From Capitulum mitella (taxonomy: Eukaryota > Arthropoda > Thecostraca > Pollicipedomorpha > Pollicipedidae), in the NCBI GenBank assembly GCA_030062745.1, contig CP099841.1, positions 26,415,398 through 26,479,397 of the forward strand: a stretch of DNA of 64,000 nucleotides, read 5' to 3'. This document shows positions 1-24,400 of this stretch, one piece after another (position 1 is the stretch's first letter; each line of letters opens with the position of its first letter). A program made the position numbers and the translations under genes. The notes beneath the pieces were generated by a model. That model had not been told where the DNA came from, searched no databases, and saw only the letters and a program-made list of their open reading frames with translations.

Positions 1-730
1 TCGCCGCTGGCCGTGGGACGGCGGCCGGTGTCGTGCCGCGCGGCGCGCGGCGGTCGGAGGCCGGCCGCGCCGTGACGCCGCGCGCGGCAGCCGGCAGCCG
101 GCCAACGGTGCGCGGCCGCAGACAAAAAGGGCGCGCCGCCGGCGGGATGGCGCGCCCGACGCCGCGGTGTCGCCGCGCCGTAATGACGGCGGCGGCGGCA
201 CCGTTAGCGGCGGCGGGTTTGCGGCTGCCGCATCGCGAGCCGCACGCGGTCCCGCTCTGTTGCGTCTGCGGGGTGTGCTGTATGTTGACGCTGGCCACAG
301 TGTAGTCTGCGCTGTCTGTACTCTCCTGCCCCACATTTCTTGCTCCTGATGTCCGCTGTCGATGCCCTCTGACCGCTGTGCGTGTGTGTGTGTGTGTCGC
401 CATGAGCCGGCGCGACGCCGAGTCTCAGCCGGCACGGAAGTCGGCTGGCATGACCTCCGCGGCGGCGGCGGCGCGGCAGCGGCGCTCGTGGCGCGTCACG
501 GCCGGCGCGCCGCCCATTGTCCGTGGCGACCTCAGTTGATCCCGCCGCCGGAGGAAGTGTGTTACGGCCCGGCCGACGGAGGACGCCGGGCGACCCGGCG
601 ACCCGTCCGGACGGTTCCGGCCGCAGTGCCCCCGCAGTGCCGCCGGGGTGCGACCCACCGCCAGTTGCCCGTCGTCGGCCGTGCCCGCCCGCCCGGCCGG
701 CCACGTCTGACGCGCCTTCCCCTGTCGCAG
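1..730. other. GC-rich intron or upstream sequence of C3G, no supported exon
   Basis: Extremely GC-rich sequence with a short GT run near 386-397. It ends in the acceptor of the first visible C3G exon. Open frames exist on both strands, but they follow from base composition and none has a recognisable motif. Confidence 0.5.
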
Positions 731-12877
<12,147 letters not shown>

Positions 12878-13526
12878 GCGGCCGGCCGCGTCTCGCGGCT
12901 CCCTGGTGGCGGCGGGAAACACTCAAAGTTGCCGTCGTCGCCACTAGGGGCGCCAGCTGAGCCGCCCTGGTGGCGGCGCGTACAATCGCCGTCTAGTGAT
13001 ACTGTAGCTCTGTTGTTCAGGCCGAGCGCTCGGCTCCGGGCGGCCCGGCCTGGAGCGAACGCCACGGCTCGGAGTTTCGGGGTGGCTCCGGCAGCGCCGG
13101 CCTTTGTGCCCCAGGGGCCTGAGGTCTGCCCCGTATCCGGTGGTCGGAGGGCGGGCGGCGCGCTGGGGCACTCGCCACATAGGAGAGTCCGGCCCCCGAG
13201 CTCGCAGCCGACGTTCGGCCGGTCCGAGGGCCTTCTCCAGGCCCCCGGAGGGCCCGCCCTGCCCGCGCGCCTGGGGACCCGGCGAGGCCCCGGGCAGGAC
13301 CCGGGCCCGCCGGTCGCCGGCCGGCCCGAACCGTGCAATCCCGGCCGCGGCGGCCGGTTTTCGACGTGCGCGTCTAGTCAGGGCTGCGGCCGGCGCCGGC
13401 GCCGCGCGCCCCTCATCGATATTAATCAACGGTAGAGATTGTTGGCTGCGATAGTGTCGCGCGCGCGCGCGCACGGCCGCGCCGCTCGCTTGGTGGGCTG
13501 TTCCGTCGCGCATAATAATCAAATGT

Positions 13527-13532
13527 TTTATT
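13527..13532 (-). terminator. Candidate poly(A) signal AATAAA for SUCO
   Basis: The only AATAAA hexamer found on the minus strand between the SUCO stop codon and the C3G stop codon. It would give a 3' UTR of about 1.45 kb overlapping the likely C3G 3' UTR. Position alone supports it. Confidence 0.3.
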
Positions 13533-14563
13533 TTGGACGCTGGGCGTGTTTTCATAGGTGTTCGGCGTCGCTGCAGCGGTGTGCCGCACCCGGTCTAGTC
13601 AAGCGATCCGCGCCGGCGGCCGGCGGCCCGCCCGCGCACGGGACGGGCGGCCGCGCGGCTGGCAATCTCACGTGTGATGGCCCCTGTGTCCGCGGCGCGC
13701 GCTCCCGCTTGTCCGCTCGCCGTCGTCGGTGCGCGTGCTGCGTGTTTGTGGCGTCACGCGTCGCTGCGAGAGTCCTGGCCGTATTTGTGGACGCGTTTTT
13801 GCGTTACGCTGGAGGTATGTCATGTGGAATGTCTTGTTTCCATGCTGCGCATTGTTTTGTACATAAATCCCTTGTTCATCGTATGTGAGTGAGCTTTTAT
13901 AATACATTCAAACTAGCAGCGATACGTCGTCTTAACGTTTGTTCTGGTTCATGTCAGCCGTCCATATCGACCGTTAGCAGGAGTTGCTACGAATTTGAAG
14001 AGTGTGGGTAGGAAACATTTTTATGTGTCTCTGGCCATTCTTTTGGGCCTAATGTGGGAAGACTCAAAATGGATGGAAGTCCTGCTTCAATATGTCCGGC
14101 GGTACACCGCCTAACAGTTTGTGCTTGATATTTCGCGCAAATCTGGATTCATAACGCGCATGTGGGCGTGACACGTCGCATCCAGTCACCCTGGCCCGCG
14201 CGGGGTTGATGCACATCTACCGAGGTCATCCATCCTGCTGCTGCAACGGCTGCGGCCGCCCGGTTTTCTATGACGTGCGCTGCCACTTCCCGAGTCTTCT
14301 GAACCGGAAGATCGTTGCGAAATCTGAGGTCGATGGCACTGGGGTGTGTTGGGCCGTCAGAAGAATCTGACGAGAGAACATCAACCGAGACTGGCTGGCA
14401 TCCAATCGGCGCGCGCCGAACAGTGGAAGCCGTCACCGCCACCGACTGGAAGCCCATAGGGTGGCCATGTGTTTCTTGATTGCAGCTCGAGCGTAGATCA
14501 ACGTTATGAATGAATGTCCACAAGCTTCCCATGACTTGGTTTTCAGTTATGGATGATGCTATG

Positions 14564-14594
14564 CTTACCACAATGCCTGCCGCATTGTGGTAAG
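14564..14594. repeat. Perfect 13-bp inverted repeat (hairpin) between the two gene ends
   Basis: Arms cttaccacaatgc (14564-14576) and gcattgtggtaag (14582-14594) with a 5-base loop. It lies 385 bases beyond the SUCO stop codon. Confidence 0.85.
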
Positions 14595-14978
14595 TACCAC
14601 TATCGCCACATTCCTCCTGCATGATCACAGAAAGAGGTGACATATCAGCCAACGATGCAACGGCGCACAAAGGAGGCCCAGGTTCTACAGATGTTCGGTC
14701 ACTGGGTACCTCCAAGCGGTTATCTGACTTGAATAGGACACGGCGTCCGCACTCGCACGGTACGCGTGCCAACAAGACAGAGTGTTGCGTGCATGTCAGC
14801 ACCGAACAGACCCCACCCTCAGCCCGACTCCAACCTCTCCCAGTCCTCGCCGCCGCATCCCCGAGACGCCGGCGTTCGTTGCACATGTATTAACCATGAT
14901 CACAGCCACAGTACGGCACCCGCCGCGCACAACACAGAACGAAACTGGCCGCGGCGGCGCCGCCCCGCCCGGCCCCGG

Positions 14979-15400
14979 CTACGGCAGGTGCAGTTTCTTC
15001 CTGACGCGGCGCCGCTCGTCGCGCGGCCGCGCCGGCCGCTGCCGGGCCGGCCCGTTCTCCGGCGGCCGGTCCCGCCGCTCCTTGCGCGGCGGCGGCGCGT
15101 GGCCGTTCACCACCCCGCCGCCGCCGCCGCCGCCGCCACCGTTGGCGGCGCACTCGCCGTTTTCGAGCCGGCAGAGCGCCGCGTACGGGTTGCTGGTGGC
15201 GGCGCGGCCGGCGGCGCCGCGCCGGTCCACGTACGCCACGGCCGGCGAGCTGGCGAACAGCACGCCCACGCCGGGCACGGCCACCTCGTCCGACGGCTCC
15301 TCCGAGCTCAGCGACCACGTGCTGAGCGAGCGGCCGATCTTGCCCGGCTGACGGCGCGGCGGCCGGCCGGCCGCCGGCAGCATCAAGTCCCTGTACGTCC
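14979..15400 (-). CDS. SUCO: SUCO terminal exon, cytoplasmic tail
   Basis: Acceptor gtgctgccggcag, TAG at 14979-14981. It has [18 protein letters not shown] (compare the SSETSSQSEE-type block of the vertebrate tail), a polyglycine run and a very basic end ([11 protein letters not shown]). Phase 2 in. Confidence 0.9.
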
Positions 15401-18400
15401 CTGCCGGCAGCACGGCCACTTCAGGCTGGGTCGCGACGGCAGCGACCGCCGATCACGCGTCAGGAGACGGCAGCCGGGATATGGCATGGGTCACACGCGT
15501 CAAAAACACCAGACTCTGCCTGCCCATCTGGGATAGATCAGGAACATCCAGGAACGAGGTTCGAACCCACATATCGGATGGAATGGCCCAAAAGCACAAA
15601 AACACTGGCGCATAAAAGAACTAACAACACTCCGGTGTGGTATGTGTGGAAACGGAACAACAGGGTATGACAGACAGGAAACCAACACCGCCTGAGGAGG
15701 GACACAAGTGCCGTAAATGAGACCTTTCAGTCCGTTCTGTTTACGTGCCGACCGACAAGACAATGACACAGCCTGGATTAACTACTTGGAAGCCGGACCG
15801 CATCGCACGAACGCCTCCAACGCAGGCGCGAGGCCGACACCACGACTCAAAAAACCACCCGAGGTAGCGACTCGCGACACTCCACCACAGAAGGCCCCCC
15901 TCCCTGCCGACCGCCGCCGCACGCACCTGAGATATTGACCACCTCGTCGCTGGGGCGGCGCCGATGTTTGGCGGTGGCTGGCTGGGCGCCCGCCCGCCGG
16001 GCGCCGCACGCAGACCTGTTGCGGCGCGGCACCTGCTGGCGGCCGACGCGGGCCGGCGCCGGGCCGCGCGCCGCCGCCGGCCGCCGCAGGCACAGCGCGA
16101 ACGCCAGCGCCAGCGCCGCCACCTCCGCCAGCATCAGCACCAGGTGGCGCTGCACCAGCTGGAACGCACAGAAGGCCGTCAAACGCTGCGGGAGGGGTGG
16201 GGGTAGTAGGGGACAAGGGGGGCGTCTGTGGATTGGCTGTTGCGGTGCCGACGCATTCGTCACAAATCAGGCTGCGGCTTCAGTAGTGGTAATGATACAG
16301 TGACGAAAAAAATAAGCATGGACAAGATTTGTGGCACGTCTGGAAATGAACAAGCACATTCTGTCTGAAAACTTCCGCGTAACAATGCATGTCTGTGGGG
16401 GAATGCCATTCTCACCATCCTTTCGCCGGTGCCGCTACTACAACTGAACGGCTTCCAGACCTTCCCAGACGACGGTCTTTCATTTCACACCCGTTTTCAG
16501 TCAAATAAACGACACCCCAAAAAGAAGGGCCTTCTAAGGCGGCCTCTTCGTGATGCTCTTAAAAGACGCTGACAATCCCAGGCCACCACCCTCGACCACG
16601 CCCTCCCTGACCCGCCTCCGCCGTCCCGCCGGCCGCGTACCGTCCACGTGACGTTCTCCTTCTCGGCCACCACGCCGGCCACCACGTCGGTGAGGTTGAG
16701 GATCTGGCCCTGCAGGGCGCGGATCATCTCCTGCTGCAGTTCGTCCCGCGCCTCGGCGTCCCGCGCTGTCGGCAGCCAGATCACGCTCAGCCGGCGGTCA
16801 TGTCGGCTGAACAGCACGCCCACGCCGGCACAGAGCCGCCAATGACTGCACCGGCCCTTACAGTCACGACACAACCAAGACAGCGGCCGTGTGGCACTGG
16901 ATACTGACTGCAATATGGATTTGGGCGAAGGGGACTCGACAAAACACAGTCATCGGCAAAGTCAATGGAACGGTCAGTCTGCTGGCATCAATGAACGGCA
17001 AGCCAGAAGGATGCAAACATGGACCAACAGAGAGATAAAAAACAGAGCATCTCGGCATCAGCAGTGATAAAAATATCGCGGTAGTCCATGAAAACCTACG
17101 GACCAACTGACATCACCAACTGAGTACAATCACTCTCCCCACAACAGCTGCCGTCTACTAACCCGTGACTTCCAGGGCCGCAATCGTCTTGTTGAACGTC
17201 TTCTGCATCTCCTCCACCTGCTTCTTGTAGCGCCGCGACAGCTCGTCCAGGTACTGCGAGCTCAGCGACATGTTCCGCTCCAACGCCTTGATGCGATTGC
17301 TGAGCCGCACGAAGACGGACTCCTTCTGCGCCGGCGGCGGGTCGGTGGTGGGCGCGCTCGTCACGAAGTTGGGGTCCGGCTCGGCGGGCGGCGGCGGTGG
17401 CGCGCCCTCCTCGGCCGGCGCCGCTTCCCCGGCCGGCGGCTCGGCCGGCGGCGCCGTCTGATTGGTCGGCCGCTCCTCGGCGGGCGGCGCCGGCGCGCTG
17501 CCGTTATCCGTCGCCGGCGCCGCCTGCTCGGGCGGCGGCGGCTCGGCCGGCGGTGGCAGCGCGGCGGCGGCCGGCGGCGCCCGCTCGGCCGCCGCCGGCT
17601 GCTGCGGCGCCTCCGCCGCCTCGGGCGGCGCCGCGGCCGTGGCGTTGGCGCGCGGTCGCTCGTCGTCGGCCGGCGCGGCCGGCGGCGGCGGCGGCGCCAG
17701 CGCGCGCACCCAGCACGCCTGGCGCACGGTGTCCGGCGCAAGCAGGACGCGCGCCAGGCCGCAGAGCGCCGAGTGCGGCGTGGCGGCAGCCTGCTCCGGC
17801 GGCCGGCAGATGTCGCAGCTGCGCTCGGCGGCGCGCAGCAGCGCGCTGCCGGCGGCCGCCGCCAGCGCCGCGTACTGGCAGCCGAGCGCGGCGCTCGCCT
17901 CGGCGCTCAGGTTGGCCGGCAGGTGGCGCGGGTCGAGCGACACGCACCGCTCGGCCGGCGCCGCGGCCCGTTCTGCAACGGCAGGGGGTCGAGGGTCAGA
18001 CACGCCCGTCGGCGCGGCGTCAGCGCGCCGCGCGGTGTCGAGATATACACCTGTGGCGACGGACGGCGCTACGGAAAATCGATAGCCCTGATCGATGCGT
18101 TGGATCAAACAATCGCGCTTAGTGAACGTTGGAGTTGGGATGTAGATATCCAGACTCTTATATCAAACATTACTGAACACCAACACAACAAAAAATGAGC
18201 TGATCGTGAACGCTGCGAATGACCTCAATGACATATCGTTATCGCTATCGTTGATTCATCGTTAACGATTTCAACGATCAAATGCCATTTACCAAGTATT
18301 ATGTAGTAAAGCAGTTTGTACAAAACACCCCGGTCCAAGAAACCTATTGCTCTGTGCCAAAGTCACGTTTCCGCCAGCTGTGCTGCCCCCCCCCCCCACA

Positions 18401-21400
18401 AACTCACGTCCTGTGAAAGCCACCTTGGCCGTCTGCACCATGCTGTTGACAGCCTGCAGGGCCCGGTTCAGCAGGTTCGGCCCGTCGGTCGGCTCGGTGG
18501 GCTCTGCGGACAAACGGCAGCCGTCAGTCCGTCCGGCCGCCCGGCTCCCCCAGGCTGTACTGAGCCACGCCGCCCCGTACACCCACACGACCGTCCGTCA
18601 ACATGGCTACTGTGGGCGGGGGGCGGGGGGTAATGGACATTCCGACTACGCACTGCGCAGTGCTACAGCACTCCTGTCCCACGGGGTCCTGTTGACCGGC
18701 CCCACCGACCGCGGCCGCGCCGCCGCCGGCGCCGGTCGCACAGACAACAGGCGGGTTTGCGCGGGCAACGGACCGCGACCAGGCGACCGCCACAAACACC
18801 ACTCCGTGGCGCTTCGGGCGTCCGGCCGCCGGCCGCCGGGCTGCGCCGAATGTCTAGACCAGCGCCGGCCACCACTGGACCCTGCCCGCGGCGCAGTGGC
18901 AGTGCGAACGCCTCGGCTACGGATGTGGCCCTGTGTTTACGTTGAAAACTCGGTCATGTAAGCATGGGAATCGTCTATGACATAACGTGCATTATTACTC
19001 GGTCCGAAGATAGTCTGGGTTCCGTAGCGACCGCGGCAATCTCGATTACGCCAATGTATTAAAGCGAACTATGTGTAGGGTATCTAAGCCGATGTATCTA
19101 AGCAAACTATGTAACTGGCCATCTGCATGCACGGCATTTCGAACCAGCAACTACGACGAACATAACTGATCTTGCGGAATCCGGTCTGCTCGTCCCGCTC
19201 AAAAAGCAGGATTACACGATGCCCGTCGAGTGAAACACATCATCGGGTGCATCAGCATCGACCGGCCCGATGAGCTGCAGATCGCGGGGGCCGCCAGCGT
19301 CAAACCCCTGGCGGCGATCAATGTAAGCCGCCGCCGGCCCGGCGATTGTACCGCTTAGGTCGGCGGCTCGCGGCCGGCCGCGGCTGTGGGCGTGAGCAGG
19401 TCCACGAGCGGGTCCGTAAGCGAGTCCGAGAGCAGGACCGCGAGCGGGACGAGCAGCGCTGGCGGCGCCCGTACGCAGGCGGGGTTTATCTGGTGAATGC
19501 GTTTTTTTTCTACAGTTTACATGAAAGGCGGAATGTTGTGCTAGACGGTTGGTCGCGTCAGACTGAAGGTCACGCGCGATCTAAAAATGAGTCACAGCGG
19601 GCGTGGCAAAACAACATCGTGAAGGTTCGTCACCCCGAGCCAAAGCCAGCCACAGAAAGGCATCTGGCACACTTTCATCGAGATATGCATCGCCTATGCA
19701 AGGGCTCCAGGAGCGTCAGCACCGTCTGCCCGGTGGTCAGGTTGGCTGTTTGGGTTTACGGGGCCTTAAATGCGTGACAATGTTGGACCTAAATAGGCCC
19801 TGCATAATCGGAACACAGTGAACGTCAGAAAACCGTTAAAGATGATTCAAGCTTTACCTAATGATGCTCATCCAGTACAAATAGGCGCGGATAGCGAACA
19901 TGAGCGGCTTAATTTTGCTTCACTGAAAAGCACGTCACTGGAACGTGGGAGAATCCCGGGGATACCACATCTGGAGCAACGAGCAGCTGTTAACCCCTGT
20001 TATCCAATTCTGCGATAACACAGGTGTATACTTTCTATGCACATATGCCGCAGTACGAAAGCAATAGACCCGCTTACAATCAAAGAGGGGAACAGTTGAA
20101 ATAAAGTAAAACACTTGCGGCGATAGCGAGAAAGCCAAGTGTGCAAACATCAGATGCGCCCTACGGCGTCATGAGCTAACACCAGGTTCAAATGGTGAAG
20201 CTTAAAGACTTACAGCCTGGAGGATGACTAACAATATGCAGTTATTTCACTGTTGCTATTTTAGCCTAATCTGGTCCCAATGGTTTGCTGGGGTAACGTT
20301 CGGGGTCTGGGGGGTATTAAGCTGGGGTGATGTTGGGGATGTGGGCAAGTCGTCGCTTGGGCACAAACGGTTTCTGAGCAGGGACAGCAGTAAGCATTTC
20401 TGTCGGGACAATGCGGCTTTTGAGATGACGCACTGACATTCGCAGGTCAGCGAATGGTTCAATGCGCAACGCGGATAACCTGCATTCCATGCAAATTCTG
20501 GAACACGTATGGGTGGTACCAAAAAAAACGGCGGTTGGTGAGACTCGAACCTGCGATACCCTGGTCAAGAGATGACTCCTTCCACTGCAATACGGGAGGG
20601 GGGGGGGGGCGGGGGGACCAGCGCCGCGGCGTGGCACGCACCCAGCAGGTCCTCGTAGTCGGACGTCTCGTCCGAGTGGTTCTCCGAGTCCTCGTGGTCC
20701 AGCACCTCGTACTCGCTGGCGCCGTACACGCGCAGCGACGACACGGTGCAGTAGTAGTGCGTGCCGTAGTTGCTGAGGATCTCCACCTGCCGGGGAAGCG
20801 GTACGGTCACAAGCCGCCGAACGACGGCGCACGTGACGCCTGCCACTGCGGCTGCTGTTCAAGATCGCAGTTTGGCAGTGAATTTCATTTCGTGATAAGA
20901 TCAACCGCCAGTGGTGTAATTCCAGCCCGTAAGCCTGCATCGGTAAGACACCGGGAAAACCCGATTACGCGGACTTCGAGAATCAGGCTTCCCCAGTATC
21001 AAAACCGAATGAACGCTGTAGCTCTAAAGAGGCTTGGGTTTAAATTGCTCTGCGCCCGCAATAACCAAGCTTCGTGGAACAAATCTAACATCAAATTATT
21101 TGTGCAGCGACAGCAAAGCAGTGGCAGTGCACCTGCACAGTAAGCGAGATAAAACATTTGTCACATGAACACACTGAATTATTAATACAACAAACAATAC
21201 TAAAAAGCAGAAATAAAAAAATAATAATAAAAAGAGTTAAGGATGAAACCTCAACAATTTGCCAGCACCGCAATACAGAGGCCCACCGCCAGATTTCAGT
21301 CTTCCCGTGTTTGCGGTACGTTTCTGGCCTTCCCCGTGGCTAGCGCTGAGGTCGGTTTTGCGACGTCATTCCACGAAAACCAAAGCCCCTATGCACGTGT

Positions 21401-24400
21401 CACTGCGTAGTTGTAAAGCACACCACGGTACGAGATTAAATGCCGTCTGGCATCAGCACGTTCCCACCGCCATAGACGCGAGCCACAGGAACCACGGCCC
21501 TCTTAATATCTCAGCACTTTACATCCCCCACAGTTACGCCATACAGAAAGGCATCAGCGCATTCTCGACCTGACCTGCGACCCAACCGCCAACGCAGACA
21601 ATCCCAAAACAGGCTCTCGCGCTCCTCGGGCCACCCAGCCCTCGCCGAAGACGGCGCCGCCGCCGCCCGACCCACCTTGACGAACTTGCCGAACACGACG
21701 GTGGGCAGGTTGAAGCTCTGCGGCCCGCGCCGCTCCTCGGCCGTGAACTGGCCCACCTTGTTCCACTCCCGCGTCGGGTACCGGTCCGTCAGGTACACGG
21801 CGAACTCGCGCGGCAGCGACGAGTATAGCTCGTCGTTGGACAGCTCCAGCTGCGGGCCGGTCCGAGGCGTCACTTGGCGGTCCACGCGACGGCCGAGGTG
21901 AGAGGGCGGTGGCAGAGCGAGGAGATCTGCACCGGGCAGATGGTGGTGAAGACAGGGTAGCGGACTGGGAGGGAGCCGACGGCGGAAGGGAAGTGAAGGG
22001 CGAGGACGGGAAGGAAGGATGATGACGACAGGATAGGTGATATGAGAGGGGAAGTGACGTCAGTGAGAGAAAAATGCACGTGCGTATTAGGTACAGAATA
22101 GAACAGTGGGATAATATAGAATAATACGTACGCTTCTGCTATGGGACGGTGCCTGTCATTCGACTATGGCTGATGGGCGGGCGCGGGTGGAACAGTACAA
22201 TAACGCATCTCTGCGTAGAAGGTATCACGGCGGGTCAGGGCGGGGAATACGGGGGACAGACTGCCGCTGGTCCACGGCAGAACAACGGCCGACGGTCGAC
22301 GATCGGTCCCGTCAGCAGGCTAATGCCACGCCCTGGCCGAATGTGGGGTCGCCTGAGAACGGTACGACCGGATATCGGCGTAACGGCGTTGGCGGCAGTC
22401 ATTGGAATTTCAATCGAGCCGGAGTCCCCCAGACGATGCCCTGATCGGGATCAATACAAAGCTCGGAGGGCTGAACTGAACGGATGCTTGCAATCAACCG
22501 CCGTCCACAAACAGACATCAAAGGAGGCATGTCAACAGTCAAGACTACGTGATTCTCTCGTTATGCATTATGGAAATCGGAGCTAGCGACATAATGGATT
22601 AAAATCGCCCCGTGCCAGTGACAAGTATTACCGCAACACTAACGGTCGGAAATAACGCTTTCGCTTTAACTTTCGTACTGTACCAACAATGCCCTGCAAG
22701 AATGGAGCGCAGGCGGATCTGAGAATCCATTTTTCCGTTTGCGGGAAAATATCATAAAACACGCGAAAGCGGAAACCTAACTTCCCCACACCAGGAGCCA
22801 TCTTCCACCAATGACCAGTCCCCCTCGCCTCCTGCGACGGCACCTCCTGCGCCCGGCCTCCGCGCTCACCCGGCTGGCCTGGATGCCCTCGCACAGCTCG
22901 ACGACGAACCAGACGCGCGCCTCGCAGCTGTTGAGCATGTACTCGTCGCGGCCGGGGCTGAGCACGTTGCCCGGCGACGTGGCGCCCGGGTTGGCGGCCA
23001 GCACCTTGGCGCCGCAGTCGGGCGACGCGTAGTTCTTGATGCGGTGCCGCACCGGGCGCTTCTTGGCTGGCGTGGCGCCCGGGCCCGACGACGGCGACAC
23101 CGTGTCCCCTGCGGCGGCGGCGGCGGCGGCGCGTCAGTGCCTCGTCAGCCCGCGTCAGAGCCGGCCGCAGCCGCCGGAAGGCGCCTCCAGGACGCATCAG
23201 CGCCGCGCCAGCCGAGTCAGTCCCGGCCGGGGGAGCAGTTCAACACATGTCCCTATATCACCCCCACCCCCCCAAACCGGTCGGGGACAGTTTAACAGAC
23301 GTCTTCCCACGTCAGCGGCACGTCAGCCCCACATCAGACCTGGTCCGGGCTACAGTTCAACAGACGTCCCCACATCACATCTGCATCAGACCAGTCCACG
23401 CCCGGCCATGGCCATCGTTCAACAGACGTCCCTTCATCACCCCTTCGTCAGCCCCACATCAACCCCGCCCACGCCCGGCCATGGCCACAGTTCAACAGAC
23501 GTCCCCACATCACCCCTGCATCAGTCCGCCCACGCCCGGCCACGGCCACAGTCCAACAGACGTCCCTACAATATCTCCACATCAGCCCCCAGGCACGGCC
23601 AGGTCCGCAGTTCAACACACGCCGTCCCCGCATCTGGGCACTGCAGCACCACGTCAGACCTGCACACGGCTGGTCAGAGCCAGGTCAGAGCTAGTCGGTA
23701 CGACGTCAGCAGCAGTCAGCGTCAGGTCCCCTCGTCAGCATCAACACGCCCGGCACGTTCGCGCCACAACGCCACGTTGGCGCTACATCGCCGTCCGGAA
23801 TCCATCATCCACGCGAGGTTGGCATATTTAAACGCTGCGCAGCTCTGGGACGAACGTGTGACGTCCGCACACACCAGCCACGCCGAAACACGCTGGGAAC
23901 GGCAGCAGAAACCCGTTCTTTGTTCCAGTCGGGCCACCACATGACTGCTAATTGTGACCGACGGGATGAGAACCGTTGTAGTTGCGCAGTGTAGGGAATC
24001 GCGGTCATTAATTCTGATGAGGCTGAGCCGTTTTGGCCGTGGAACTACCGTACGTTTGCTCCCTCTGTTATAACTTATTGCTCTGTGCTCAGCACAGAGT
24101 ACAGCACAAGGCCGCGAAGTGGAACACCTCTGCATGGCCCGAACGCGAGCTTTGCACTGCAAAGCAGCGGAGGAAGCGCACGCAGGTTCTCACCACCATC
24201 AATGACAACATGGTCCGAACATGAGCTTTATAAGGCAAGGCAACTGACGAGGCGCAGGCAGGTTCTCATTACTACCAATAACAATGACCCAAAGGCAACG
24301 CAATGGCGAAGGCTCAGGCAAGGTCTTTCCACTTGCAATAACAATCTTCAAAATAACGCATCAAATACGAAGATCAAATTCGCAATACAAAAAATACCTC

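Larger units (their letters stand above)
12878..14978. other. Convergent intergenic region (3' UTRs of C3G and SUCO)
   Basis: About 2.1 kb between two stop codons facing each other. GC-rich to about 13.7 kb, then AT-richer. It holds a minus-strand AATAAA (13527-13532) and a perfect hairpin (14564-14594). There is no AATAAA on the plus strand; only an AATACA variant near 13900 was seen. No gene is recognised. Confidence 0.6.

Noticed and set aside
15560-15585. GGTTCGAACCC word resembling a tRNA T-loop
   Set aside because: No cloverleaf can be drawn around it on either strand.
17397-18122. Plus-strand open frames over 200 codons
   Set aside because: Antisense shadow of the long SUCO Pro/Ala exon.
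20525-20605. tRNA-like segment on the minus strand with GCAGGTTCGAGTC
   Set aside because: The T-arm stem does not pair and no D or anticodon arm folds; at most a tRNA-derived repeat remnant.
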